Origin: Betaproteobacteria bacterium
GTDB lineage: Bacteria > Pseudomonadota > Gammaproteobacteria > Burkholderiales > SG8-39
Direction: 5' to 3'
Assembly: GCA_012274205.1 (NCBI GenBank)
Contig: JAAOZY010000283.1
Coordinates: 1 to 8,541, forward strand
Length of the DNA stretch: 8,541 nucleotides
The notes beneath the pieces were generated by a model. It searched no databases. It worked only from the letters and a program-made list of their open reading frames with translations, and was not told the DNA's origin. Every line of letters begins with the position of its first letter. Position 1 is the stretch's first letter. Of the stretch, positions 1 to 6,462 are shown piece after piece. The translations under genes were made by a program, and so were the position numbers.

Positions 1-75
1 CTCGCGCTGATCGGGCTCATCGTGTTCCTGATCGTTCGCCCCCAGGGTCTGCTTGGCAAGCGCGGCTTCGAATGA
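1..75 (+). CDS. livH: LivH-type ABC transporter permease, C-terminal end (partial)
   Basis: Only the last 24 codons and the stop are in the window. They encode a hydrophobic segment (LALIGLIVFLIVRPQGLLG) followed by a short basic tail ending KRGFE. The RPQGLLG ending after a last membrane helix is typical of LivH-type inner-membrane permeases of branched-chain amino-acid (HAAT) importers. LivH pairs with LivM to form the membrane channel. Its TGA overlaps the ATG of the next gene in an ATGA arrangement (72-75), so the two are probably translationally coupled. The identity rests on this tail plus the livM-livG-livF order that follows. Confidence 0.85.
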   Translation, partial: LALIGLIVFLIVRPQGLLGKRGFE

Positions 76-1016
76 AACAGCGAGTCTATTACGGCGCACT
101 CGCTTTGCTGGTCCTGTTGGGGTGCCTTCCATTTCTAGACAGCTCGTACGCACTGCGTATCGGCACCTTTGCCTGTATGTACGCAATCATGTCCGTTTCC
201 TGGACCGTGATCGGCGGCTTCACCGGATACCCATCGTTCGCAACAGCTGCTTTCTTCGGCCTCGGCGCTTATTGCGGCGGCGTGCTGATCAACAAGGGCT
301 GGCCGCTGTTTGCGGCCGCAGGAGCGGCCGGCGCAATCGCCTTTGTCGGCGCGCTCGCTTTGGGTCTGGTGCTGCTGCGGTTGCGCGGACATTATTTTGC
401 GATTGCCAGCCTGGCTGTTGCCGAAGTGCTGCGCGAATTGACCAATTCGGCGACCGATCTGACCGGCGGCGGAATGGGATTGAACATTCCGGTTTCCATT
501 ACCGGCTCCAGCAGCGTGATGGGCGAGGCTTCCTTTTTCTTCTGGGCGATGTGGGCATTGCTTCTCCTGACATTCATCGTGGTCCGTCTGATCCAGGAGT
601 CGAAGCTCGGCTTCGGCCTGACCTGCATCAAGCAGAACGAATCGGCGGCGGACATGATCGGCGTCAACGCCACGATCTACAAGAGTCTTGCGTTCGCTTT
701 TTCCGGAGTGTTTGTCTCCATGGCGGGCACACTCTATGCGGCGTGGGTGCATTACATCGAGCCACCTGACGTGTTCGACGTCCTGTTTGCGGTCAAGCCT
801 ATCGTGATGGCACTGCTCGGGGGACTTGGGTCCCCGGCTGGCGCCCTGCTCGGGGCGTTCGCTTTCCTCGGCATCGAGGAAGTGGTATGGCGCAATTATC
901 TGCAAATACACTCCGGCGTTCTCGGCTTGCTGGTTGTCGTGCTCCTGCTCTTTCTACCTGACGGAATGATGTCCATTTCAAAGCGCCTGTCGCAGCTTGG
1001 AGTACGCCGTGGCTGA
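72..1016 (+). CDS. livM: LivM-type branched-chain amino acid ABC transporter permease
   Basis: This 314-residue inner-membrane protein has the usual length for LivM. Several hydrophobic stretches are visible (about 7-21, 31-50, 78-101, 155-172, 205-224, 238-268 and 283-297). The cytoplasmic coupling segment at about 186-211 (IKQNESAADMIGVN, then YKSLAFAFSG) matches the LivM/LivH motif that docks on the ATPases. The GGLGSPAGALLGA segment near 250-262 is also typical. The start ATG overlaps the livH stop, and livG starts inside its 3' end. The substrate class is uncertain: HAAT permeases carry branched-chain amino acids but also amides, urea and aromatic or dicarboxylic acids. The enzymes downstream make a non-leucine substrate plausible, but that is inference. 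Confidence 0.92.
   Translation: MKQRVYYGALALLVLLGCLPFLDSSYALRIGTFACMYAIMSVSWTVIGGFTGYPSFATAAFFGLGAYCGGVLINKGWPLFAAAGAAGAIAFVGALALGLVLLRLRGHYFAIASLAVAEVLRELTNSATDLTGGGMGLNIPVSITGSSSVMGEASFFFWAMWALLLLTFIVVRLIQESKLGFGLTCIKQNESAADMIGVNATIYKSLAFAFSGVFVSMAGTLYAAWVHYIEPPDVFDVLFAVKPIVMALLGGLGSPAGALLGAFAFLGIEEVVWRNYLQIHSGVLGLLVVVLLLFLPDGMMSISKRLSQLGVRRG
999..1002 (+). promoter_or_regulatory. Ribosome binding site that favours the GTG start of livG
   Basis: GGAG lies 6 bases before the GTG at 1009, inside the 3' end of livM. It supports the GTG over the TTG at 997, which would overlap this site. The resulting 8-base overlap with livM fits coupled translation. Confidence 0.6.
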
Positions 1017-1758
1017 GGTGCTGCTGCTGGAGAAGGTGTCACGCCGGTTTGGGGGTGTGCAGGCGCTGCAGGGCGTAAGCCTGTCGGTTGGTAGCGGCGA
1101 AGTCCTGGGCCTGATCGGGCCAAATGGAGCAGGGAAGACGACACTGGTTAACGTCGTGACCGGTGTCCGCAGCGCGTCCGCAGGACGCGTGATGTTCGAG
1201 GGAAGGAATATCACCCGCCTGCAGCCGTTCCAGACGGCGCGTATCGGCCTGGCCCGCACCTTTCAGATCGTGCAGCCCTTTCCCGACTTGACGGTACTCG
1301 ACAACGTCGCCGCGGCCGCGCTGTTCTCGCAGCGGGGCATGCGGCTGTCGGAGGCGCGTGAGTTCGCGGCGGAGCAGCTCGAATTTGTCGGGCTGGGCCA
1401 ATTTGCCGCCAAGTCTGCGCACACACTCACGCTGGCGATGCGCAAGCGCCTGGAGTTGGCGAAAGCCGTGGCGATGAAGCCGAAATTGCTGTTTCTTGAT
1501 GAGGTCAACGCTGGGCTGAACGCATCGGAGGTCGACCATGCGATGACCTTGATTCGCCAGATCGCGCAGCGCGGAATCACGATCGTGCTGATCGAACACC
1601 TGATGAAAGTCGTACTGACCGTATGCAGCCGTATTGTCGTACTTCAGAATGGAGCGCTCATCGCGGACGGCACGCCGCAGAATATCGTCAACGACCGGCG
1701 TGTAGTGGAGGCCTATCTGGGCAAGAAGTACGCGCAACTGAGCGCCGCCAAAGGCTGA
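1009..1758 (+). CDS. livG: LivG-type ABC transporter ATP-binding protein
   Basis: This cytoplasmic ATPase of the Liv importer is 249 residues from the GTG start; a TTG at 997 would add four. From the GTG, Walker A is GPNGAGKTT at about 37-45, the Q-loop glutamine lies in ARTFQ near 86, Walker B is LLFLDE near 160-165, and the H-loop histidine is in IEH near 197. The C-terminal tail (GTPQNIVNDRRVVEAYLG) is the usual LivG ending. The signature helix is odd: where LSGGQ is expected it reads LTLAMRKRLELAKA, and the residue after the Walker B Asp-Glu is Val, not Pro (DEVNAGL). My recollection is that a LivG subgroup shares this pattern, so the protein is probably functional. It overlaps livM by 8 bases and livF follows after 4 bases. 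Confidence 0.92.
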   Translation: MAEVLLLEKVSRRFGGVQALQGVSLSVGSGEVLGLIGPNGAGKTTLVNVVTGVRSASAGRVMFEGRNITRLQPFQTARIGLARTFQIVQPFPDLTVLDNVAAAALFSQRGMRLSEAREFAAEQLEFVGLGQFAAKSAHTLTLAMRKRLELAKAVAMKPKLLFLDEVNAGLNASEVDHAMTLIRQIAQRGITIVLIEHLMKVVLTVCSRIVVLQNGALIADGTPQNIVNDRRVVEAYLGKKYAQLSAAKG

Positions 1759-1762
1759 CAAG

Positions 1763-2500
1763 ATGTCGATGCCATCCGCAACATTGCTCAATTTGACCGG
1801 GATTCGGGCCGGCTATGGCGAGATCAATGTATTGTGGGGCGTTGACCTCACGCTCGCCCAGGGCGAGATCACCGCGTTGGTTGGTTCCAACGGCGCGGGA
1901 AAATCGACACTGATGCGGACTCTGTCTGGTTTGATCGTGCCGACGGCCGGGCGGATCGATTGGGCGGGCGAGAATCTTTGCGGCCAGTCGCCCGCGCAGA
2001 TGCTCGCGCACGGTATTGCGCACGTGCCAGAAGGCAGGCGCTTGTTCAGCTCGATGAACGTCGAGGACAATCTCCTGATGGGTGCATATGCGCGCAAGGA
2101 ACCGCGCGCTGCCATCCAACGCGATCTCGATCGCGTCTATGCGACCTTTCCCAAGCTGCACGAACGACTCGGCCAGGCCGCTGGCACGCTCTCCGGCGGC
2201 GAACAGCAGATGTGCGCGATCGGCCGCGGGATGATGAGCGCTCCACGTTTGTTGATCATCGACGAGCTGTCGCTGGGCTTGTCGCCTCTTCTGGTCGAGC
2301 AACTGGTCGAGGCTTTGCGATCCCTCAATCGCGAGGGGCTGTCGATTCTGGTGGTCGAACAGGACGTCATCACGGCACTCGAACTATCGACCAGCGCTTT
2401 CGTGATGGATATGGGGCGCATCGTCCAAAGCGGGCGCAGCGCGGAGCTCATGCACGATCCCGCGATCAGAAGCGCCTATCTCGGCGCGCTGGCCGCTTAG
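1763..2500 (+). CDS. livF: LivF-type ABC transporter ATP-binding protein
   Basis: This is the second ATPase of the importer, 245 residues long. Walker A is GSNGAGKST at 41-49, the canonical signature LSGGEQQ is at 143-149, Walker B is LLIIDE at 163-168, and the switch region reads VVEQD near 197-201. Gln in place of His there is normal for LivF. The segment HVPEGRRLFSSMNVEDNL near 87-104 is a LivF hallmark. Unlike LivG, it has an intact signature motif, so the LivG/LivF pair may be asymmetric. The start at 1763 is four bases after the livG stop, with a weak AAAGG upstream; an in-frame ATG at 1769 is an alternative. A short stem-loop follows the stop. Confidence 0.93.
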   Translation: MSMPSATLLNLTGIRAGYGEINVLWGVDLTLAQGEITALVGSNGAGKSTLMRTLSGLIVPTAGRIDWAGENLCGQSPAQMLAHGIAHVPEGRRLFSSMNVEDNLLMGAYARKEPRAAIQRDLDRVYATFPKLHERLGQAAGTLSGGEQQMCAIGRGMMSAPRLLIIDELSLGLSPLLVEQLVEALRSLNREGLSILVVEQDVITALELSTSAFVMDMGRIVQSGRSAELMHDPAIRSAYLGALAA

Positions 2501-2506
2501 TCCCCA

Positions 2507-2526
2507 GGGTATCCGAACAAATACCC
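2507..2526 (+). terminator. Short stem-loop after livF, possible weak terminator or processing site
   Basis: GGGTAT and ATACCC form a 6-base stem around an 8-base loop, followed by TTTCCCTC. The T-run is only three long, so full termination is doubtful. It may lower expression of the downstream enzymes relative to the transporter, or act as an mRNA processing or stability element. Confidence 0.3.
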
Positions 2527-2558
2527 TTTCCCTCAAACCTGTTTGCGAAAGCCGCACT

Positions 2559-3314
2559 ATGCCCAGCACAAAAGTCTATGCGCCTGGTAACTATCGATTC
2601 ATTCCCGGCGTTTTTCAATATTCCGCAGGTGTCGCCGCCGAGGCCGGATTCCGGATTGAACGTGTTCGCTTTCTCAAGCCGGTCCCGCTTGCCGACGGAT
2701 TCCGGCTGATCGAGCGGACGCTACAGGCCGCAGGCCGGCCGCTCGCGGCGTTTTGTGCCTGTGAATTGCGTTCACCAGCTCCGTTCGATGAGGCCGGCTT
2801 CGAGGCGTTCAACAAGGAATACGTTGGGACGCTCGCGCATTGGGGCATTTTCGACGGCACTGATAACCCGGTTGCGCGTAGCAATGTCTGCCCCGAAATC
2901 GATCCTCCGACGGTTCCAGGCTTTTATGCGTTTTCCTTTACCGTGGCGGCGCCATCTGCAGTGCCTTCCTTCGTCGTCGCCGGCAGTGGGGAAGCACCGG
3001 AAGGCAAGGGTAGCTACAAGGAGCACGTAATCAGCCGCGGCGATGTGTCAATCGAAGGAATGCGGAGCAAGGCGCGCTATGTGCTCGCGGAAATGGAGAA
3101 CAGGATGCGCGCCCTCGGCTTTGACTGGCCGGACACGACTGCCACGCAGCTCTATACCGTGCACAACATCCATCCGTTCATAGCGGAGGAGATTGGGCGG
3201 CGTGGAGCAATGCGCGGCGGGCTGACCTGGCATTTGAATCGTCCCCCGATCGTCGAACTCGAGTACGAAATGGATTGCCGCGGCGTCCACTTCGAACGAG
3301 TGCTCGTCGTCTGA
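2559..3314 (+). CDS. CnbZ-like deaminase family protein, apparently two fused RidA-like domains
   Basis: This 251-residue cytoplasmic protein opens with VYAPGNYRFIPGVFQYS and carries AFCACELRSP at 64-73. From memory this resembles proteins annotated as CnbZ, the 2-amino-5-chloromuconate deaminase of chloronitrobenzene degradation; this is unverified. By eye both halves follow the RidA (YjgF) pattern. In the N-half (about 13-130) a helix is followed by ACELRSPAPFDEAGFEAFN, then PVARSNV, where Arg107 sits like Arg105 of E. coli RidA. The C-half (about 136-250) has FVVAGSGEAP, a helix, LYTVHNIHPFI and IVELEYE. RidA enzymes hydrolyse reactive enamines and imines to keto acids and ammonia, which agrees with a deaminase role. 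There is no clear Shine-Dalgarno before the ATG. It lies 58 bases after livF and 40 before the dehydrogenase, so probably shares their transcript. The real substrate is unknown. Confidence 0.65.
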   Translation: MPSTKVYAPGNYRFIPGVFQYSAGVAAEAGFRIERVRFLKPVPLADGFRLIERTLQAAGRPLAAFCACELRSPAPFDEAGFEAFNKEYVGTLAHWGIFDGTDNPVARSNVCPEIDPPTVPGFYAFSFTVAAPSAVPSFVVAGSGEAPEGKGSYKEHVISRGDVSIEGMRSKARYVLAEMENRMRALGFDWPDTTATQLYTVHNIHPFIAEEIGRRGAMRGGLTWHLNRPPIVELEYEMDCRGVHFERVLVV

Positions 3315-3344
3315 TGCTGTAATTCAGACCCGATTCCAACACAT

Positions 3345-3349
3345 GGGGA
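3345..3349 (+). promoter_or_regulatory. Ribosome binding site that favours the second ATG of the aldehyde dehydrogenase gene
   Basis: GGGGA ends 5 bases before the ATG at 3355. The earlier in-frame ATG at 3343 overlaps this site and has no purine-rich stretch before it. The 3355 start gives MTIDKILSPF, a natural aldehyde dehydrogenase N-terminus. Confidence 0.55.
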
Positions 3350-3354
3350 CGCAA

Positions 3355-4809
3355 ATGACCATCGACAAAATTCTTTCGCCGTTCAACGGCAGGGTAGTGG
3401 GCGAAATGCCGGTGTCCGCGGCTGAGGACATCGAGAAAGCGATCGTGCGGTCGCAGCGGGCATTTCAAACAATGCGCAAGCTACCGCGATTCGTCCGAGC
3501 AGATATTCTGGAGCGAACCGCCGAGGGCATTCGCGGACGGCGCGATGAGTTTGTTACGACCATTGCCGCCGAGGCTGGGAAGCCGTTGTACGACGCGCGC
3601 GGCGAGGTGTCGCGCGCTCTTTTCAACCTGACGAATGCGGCGGCTGAAGCGCGCCGCTTCGGCGGTGAGGAAGTCCCGCTCGACATGGATGCCGGTGTAT
3701 TCGAATACCAGACCACGGATAGCCAGGGCCGTTCGATTCAGCTTTCCGATCTCGACGCGGAAGCCTTGAATCGGATGCGGCGCAGGATTGGCATTGCGCG
3801 ACGTTTTCCAATTGGCCCGATTCTGGCGATCGCACCGTTCAACTTTCCACTGAACCTCGTCTTGCACAAGGTGGCGCCGGCGATTGCTGTCGGTAACAGC
3901 GTGGTGCTCAAGCCGGCACCCCAGACGCCGCTTACCTCATTGCTTCTTCAACAGGTCATGACTGATGCCGGACTGCCGGCGGGGGCGCTCGAAATTTGCC
4001 ACTGCCCGGTTTCGCTGGCCGAGTCGATGGTGCGCGACGAGCGATTTGCAATGGTCAGCTTTACCGGTAGTGCCCGCGTCGGCTGGCATATTAAGGAAAT
4101 TGCGGGTCGCAAGAAAGTGGCGCTGGAGCTTGGAGGCAACGGCGCGGTTGTCGTTTGTGAGGATGCGGATCTTGATCTTGCAGCAGCGCGTTGTGTCCGA
4201 GGCGGTGTCGTATACGGCGGCCAGTATTGCATCGGTGTCCAGCGGATCCTCGTGCATGAGTCGGTGGCGGAAGCGTTCACGCGCAAACTGGTCGAGCGTG
4301 TGCGCGCCTGTCGCGTCGGCGACCCGATGCAGGAAGGCATCGATGTCGGCCCGGTGATCGACGAGGGGTCGGCGATCAGAATTCAGACTTGGGTTGATGA
4401 GGCTGTAGGAGCCGGTGCCCGCATTCTGACCGGCGGCTCCAGATCGAAGGCGGTGGTGCAGCCAACCGTGCTGACCGATACCGTAAAAGGTATGAAGATT
4501 GAGGACGAGGAAGTGTTCGGCCCCGTACTCACCGTCAATAGCTATCGGACATTCGAGGAAGCGATCAAACGGGCGGGCGATTCCCGCTATGGATTGCAAG
4601 GCGGGATGTTTACCAACGATCTGCGCCGCGCCTTTCAGGCGCTTGAGGATTGGGATGTCGGGGGATTGATGATCAACGATGTGCCGATTTACAGGGTCGA
4701 CAGCATGCCGTTTGGCGGCTGGAAGGAATCCGGCTTCGGGCGCGAGGGCACACATTATGCTATGGAGGAGATGTCGGACATCAAACACCTTGTCATTAAC
4801 TACGCTTGA
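3355..4809 (+). CDS. NAD(P)-dependent aldehyde dehydrogenase
   Basis: This soluble enzyme oxidises an aldehyde to a carboxylic acid and is 484 residues long (488 if started at 3343), the usual family length. Counting from 3355, the oxyanion Asn163 lies in PFNFP, the cofactor Lys186 in VLKPAP, the general base Glu258 in LELGGN, and the catalytic Cys292 in GGQYCIGVQR. Other landmarks are SFTGSARVG near 235-243, EEVFGPVL near 385-392 and MPFGGWKESGFGREG near 451-465. Between VPLDMDAG and the RRFPIGPI segment, at about 117-145, there is a polar stretch that seems some 20-25 residues longer than in common relatives. The neighbouring CnbZ-like gene invites comparison with 2-aminomuconate-semialdehyde dehydrogenases, but motif reading alone does not support that specificity. 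It lies 40 bases downstream and is probably co-transcribed. Confidence 0.9.
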   Translation: MTIDKILSPFNGRVVGEMPVSAAEDIEKAIVRSQRAFQTMRKLPRFVRADILERTAEGIRGRRDEFVTTIAAEAGKPLYDARGEVSRALFNLTNAAAEARRFGGEEVPLDMDAGVFEYQTTDSQGRSIQLSDLDAEALNRMRRRIGIARRFPIGPILAIAPFNFPLNLVLHKVAPAIAVGNSVVLKPAPQTPLTSLLLQQVMTDAGLPAGALEICHCPVSLAESMVRDERFAMVSFTGSARVGWHIKEIAGRKKVALELGGNGAVVVCEDADLDLAAARCVRGGVVYGGQYCIGVQRILVHESVAEAFTRKLVERVRACRVGDPMQEGIDVGPVIDEGSAIRIQTWVDEAVGAGARILTGGSRSKAVVQPTVLTDTVKGMKIEDEEVFGPVLTVNSYRTFEEAIKRAGDSRYGLQGGMFTNDLRRAFQALEDWDVGGLMINDVPIYRVDSMPFGGWKESGFGREGTHYAMEEMSDIKHLVINYA

Positions 4810-4969
4810 GGCGATGAGATTGTTGATGTGCGCTTAGCGACAATTTGGCGCTTGACAAGGGAGATCGCGCCGCGCCGCGACAAGCCACGATGGTTGTTAC
4901 GGGAACCGTAGATTTGATCGATTCGAAAATTCAGCAGACCTCGCTCTAACTTCGACGGAGTAGTCCAGC

Positions 4970-5785
4970 ATGCGCATCGGCATCATCGGCGGCGGAGTCA
5001 TCGCGCGCCTGTTTCTGGAACACATTGCGCGCGGCGACATGGGCGAGGCGCGCGTGGTCGCTATCCAGGGCCGAAGCGAAGCCTCGCGCGGCAAACCGCT
5101 GGCTGAGCAATACGGCCTGCCTTTCGTCACCAGCCTGGGCGCGCTGCTGGCCGAACGCCCGGAAGTCGTGATCGAGGCAGCCTCGCACGACGCGGTACGC
5201 GAATTCGTGCGGCCGCTGCTCGAGCGCGGCATCCCGGTCATCATCCTCTCCGGCGGCGCGCTGTGCGACGACGCCCTGCGCGCGCGGCTGGAGGCCGCGG
5301 CGGCGAAGCACAAGGCCCTGCTCTACGTGCCTTCGGGCGGCATCGGCGGCCTGGACGCGCTCAAGGCGGTCTGCGAGGCAGGTGCCGATGCGGTCGAAAT
5401 CGCCGTGACCAAACCGCCGGCGGCATGGAAGGGCATCCCTTATGTCGAACGGCTTAAGCTCGACCTCGATCATTTGACCGGTCCCGTCACGCTGTTCGAA
5501 GGCACGGCGCGCGCCGGCGTGCCGCATTTCCCGGCCAACGTGAACATCGCCGCGGCGCTCGCCATGGCCGGTATTGGCTTCGACCGCACGCAGTTGAAAG
5601 TCGTGGCGGACCCGGCGCTGATCTACAACACGCATTACATCAACATTCGCGGCAAGACCGGCGCCATCAGCATCAAATTCGAGAGCGTCCCCTTCCCCGA
5701 CAACCCCAAGACGTCCATGCTCGCCTGTTACAGCGCACTGGCCGCGTTCAAACAGTTCTATTCTCCGGTGCGCTACGGAACTTAA
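4970..5785 (+). CDS. Aspartate dehydrogenase family (NadX-like) oxidoreductase
   Basis: This 271-residue soluble protein starts with a Rossmann NAD(P)-binding motif (GIIGGGVIAR, 4-13). Family landmarks are EAASHDAVREF near 69-79, SGGAL near 94-98, SGGIGGLDAL near 122-131, TKPPAAWKG near 147-155, HFPANVNIAAALAMAG near 186-201, ADPALIYNTH at 213-222 and NPKTS at 245-249. His222 in the N-x-H motif matches the proposed catalytic histidine of NadX. Known members oxidise L-aspartate to iminoaspartate, for NAD synthesis or aspartate catabolism; relatives may use other amino acids. GGAG lies 9 bases before the ATG. The 160-base gap after the dehydrogenase gene (4810-4969) holds no clear promoter or terminator. 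Codon use differs: 12 of the first ~63 codons end in A or T, against about 20 in the upstream dehydrogenase. A separate transcript or origin is possible. Confidence 0.8.
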   Translation: MRIGIIGGGVIARLFLEHIARGDMGEARVVAIQGRSEASRGKPLAEQYGLPFVTSLGALLAERPEVVIEAASHDAVREFVRPLLERGIPVIILSGGALCDDALRARLEAAAAKHKALLYVPSGGIGGLDALKAVCEAGADAVEIAVTKPPAAWKGIPYVERLKLDLDHLTGPVTLFEGTARAGVPHFPANVNIAAALAMAGIGFDRTQLKVVADPALIYNTHYINIRGKTGAISIKFESVPFPDNPKTSMLACYSALAAFKQFYSPVRYGT

Positions 5786-5923
5786 GGCGGCTAGACGCTT
5801 GGCATGGGGTGTAAGTTTTCCATCCAGTACCACGTCAAGGTCGCAAATCCGTGGCCAAGGTACCGAGCAACATAGGTCAGCCAACTCGAGGACTGACTTG
5901 GTCCTTCGGGTCCCGCCCTGTAG

Positions 5924-6040
5924 ATGGGGATTACTGACGTAGCAGCCGGGATCTGCCATTTGTGGGAGCTGATTGACCAGCCTGCGCGTTATCGGGGTAT
6001 CGCGGAGAAGGTTCTTCAGGCGCCGGTGGTTTCACACTGA
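5924..6040 (+). CDS. Short open frame of 38 codons, doubtful
   Basis: It starts with ATG and includes the protein-like stretch HLWELIDQPARYRGIAEK, ending in TGA. There is no good ribosome binding site and I recognise no family. It could be the C-terminal remnant of a lost gene, perhaps of a mobile element, or chance. It begins right after an in-frame TAG. Confidence 0.15.
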   Translation: MGITDVAAGICHLWELIDQPARYRGIAEKVLQAPVVSH

Positions 6041-6069
6041 GCGCGTATCAACTAATTCTGCCGTTTGGG

Positions 6070-6102
6070 GTTACGACACAGTCGTGAAAACTGTGCCGTA
6101 AC
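6070..6102. repeat. 13-base inverted repeat with 7-base spacer
   Basis: GTTACGACACAGT (6070-6082) and ACTGTGCCGTAAC (6090-6102) pair at 12 of 13 positions around CGTGAAA. ACTGTGCC recurs directly at 6101-6108, so three related copies lie within 39 bases. No T-run follows, so it is not an ordinary terminator. It lies about 120 bases from the tRNA-derived site. Binding sites for an integrase, excisionase or dimeric regulator are the most natural readings, but none is proven. Confidence 0.6.
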
Positions 6103-6221
6103 TGTGCCATGACCTCCTTTGCTGAGACTGGAAATCAATGACTTACGTTGGTATCCGAATGGCGTGGCGAGCGCTATTAGGCATTGATATTAAATTGTTA
6201 AGTGCGCTTTAGCGGACGGGC

Positions 6222-6266
6222 CTACGAACCAAGGGGTCGTGGGTTCGAATCCTGCCAGGCGCGCCA
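6222..6266 (+). other. 3' half of a tRNA-Arg(ACG) gene, probable integration attachment site
   Basis: The segment reads as a tRNA from the anticodon loop onward: loop CTACGAA with anticodon ACG (6224-6226), CCAAG as the 3' anticodon-stem strand (6229-6233), a variable loop GGGTC, T arm GTGGG-TTCGAAT-CCTGC (6239-6255), acceptor strand CAGGCGC (6256-6262), discriminator G and CCA (6264-6266). The five bases before the loop (CGGGC) do not pair with CCAAG, and no D arm or 5' acceptor strand (GCGCCTG expected) fits. A faint resemblance at 6204-6213 (GCGCTTTAGC) leaves a tRNA with internal deletions as an alternative. Tyrosine integrases commonly recombine at the anticodon loop, leaving just such a 3' copy at the far end of the element. 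A strong terminator follows, as behind a real tRNA gene. Confidence 0.7.
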
Positions 6267-6283
6267 GTAAATAGTTGTAAATT

Positions 6284-6323
6284 AAGCGGTTAGGCCATCA
6301 CGGCCTAGCCGCTTTTTCTTTTT
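6284..6323 (+). terminator. Strong intrinsic terminator behind the tRNA fragment
   Basis: AAGCGGTTAGGCC (6284-6296) and GGCCTAGCCGCTT (6302-6314) form a 13-base stem with one G-T wobble and an ATCAC loop, running into five T, one C and five T (6313-6323). It begins 17 bases after the CCA end and was probably the native terminator of the tRNA gene. It now also insulates the GFA gene from upstream transcription. Confidence 0.92.
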
Positions 6324-6462
6324 GCGCGGTCGGTCTAACGCAGGTCTGACACGGTCGGCAAAAACCCGCCGAAGTGGTTCAGTACAACATTCAAGCACTG
6401 GCGACAAAGTTTCGGCTGTTGTCGCGGCGTGGGTGCTGACGCCGGTGTCGGCGAGAGCTTTA

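Larger units (their letters stand above)
5786..6221. other. Gene-poor stretch left of the tRNA-derived site
   Basis: These 436 bases hold no convincing gene. Contents: a small hairpin with a TTCG loop at 5900-5913 (GGTCC arms with a T-T mismatch), a 38-codon open frame at 5924-6040, the inverted repeat at 6070-6102 with a further ACTGTGCC copy at 6101-6108, and an AT-rich patch near 6180-6200. No integrase or transposase fragment could be recognised. The position next to a tRNA half fits the non-coding end of an integrated element. Confidence 0.6.

Noticed and set aside
1039..1791. Minus-strand open frame of 250 codons opposite livG
   Set aside because: It lies wholly opposite an ATPase gene with intact Walker motifs and shows no protein family features.
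3937..4788. Minus-strand open frame of 283 codons opposite the aldehyde dehydrogenase
   Set aside because: It is a shadow of the dehydrogenase codons, rich in His and Arg as such shadows are, with no domain.
4852..4857. TTGACA as a -35 box for the NadX-like gene
   Set aside because: The bases 16-18 downstream are GC-only, so no -10 partner exists.
4946..5959. Minus-strand open frame of 337 codons opposite the NadX-like gene
   Set aside because: It mirrors a gene with clear NadX family motifs on the plus strand; long antisense frames are expected in GC-rich DNA and this one has no recognisable domain.
5786..6266. Integrase or transposase gene fragment next to the tRNA half
   Set aside because: No frame here shows tyrosine-integrase or transposase motifs; only a 38-codon unassigned frame is present.
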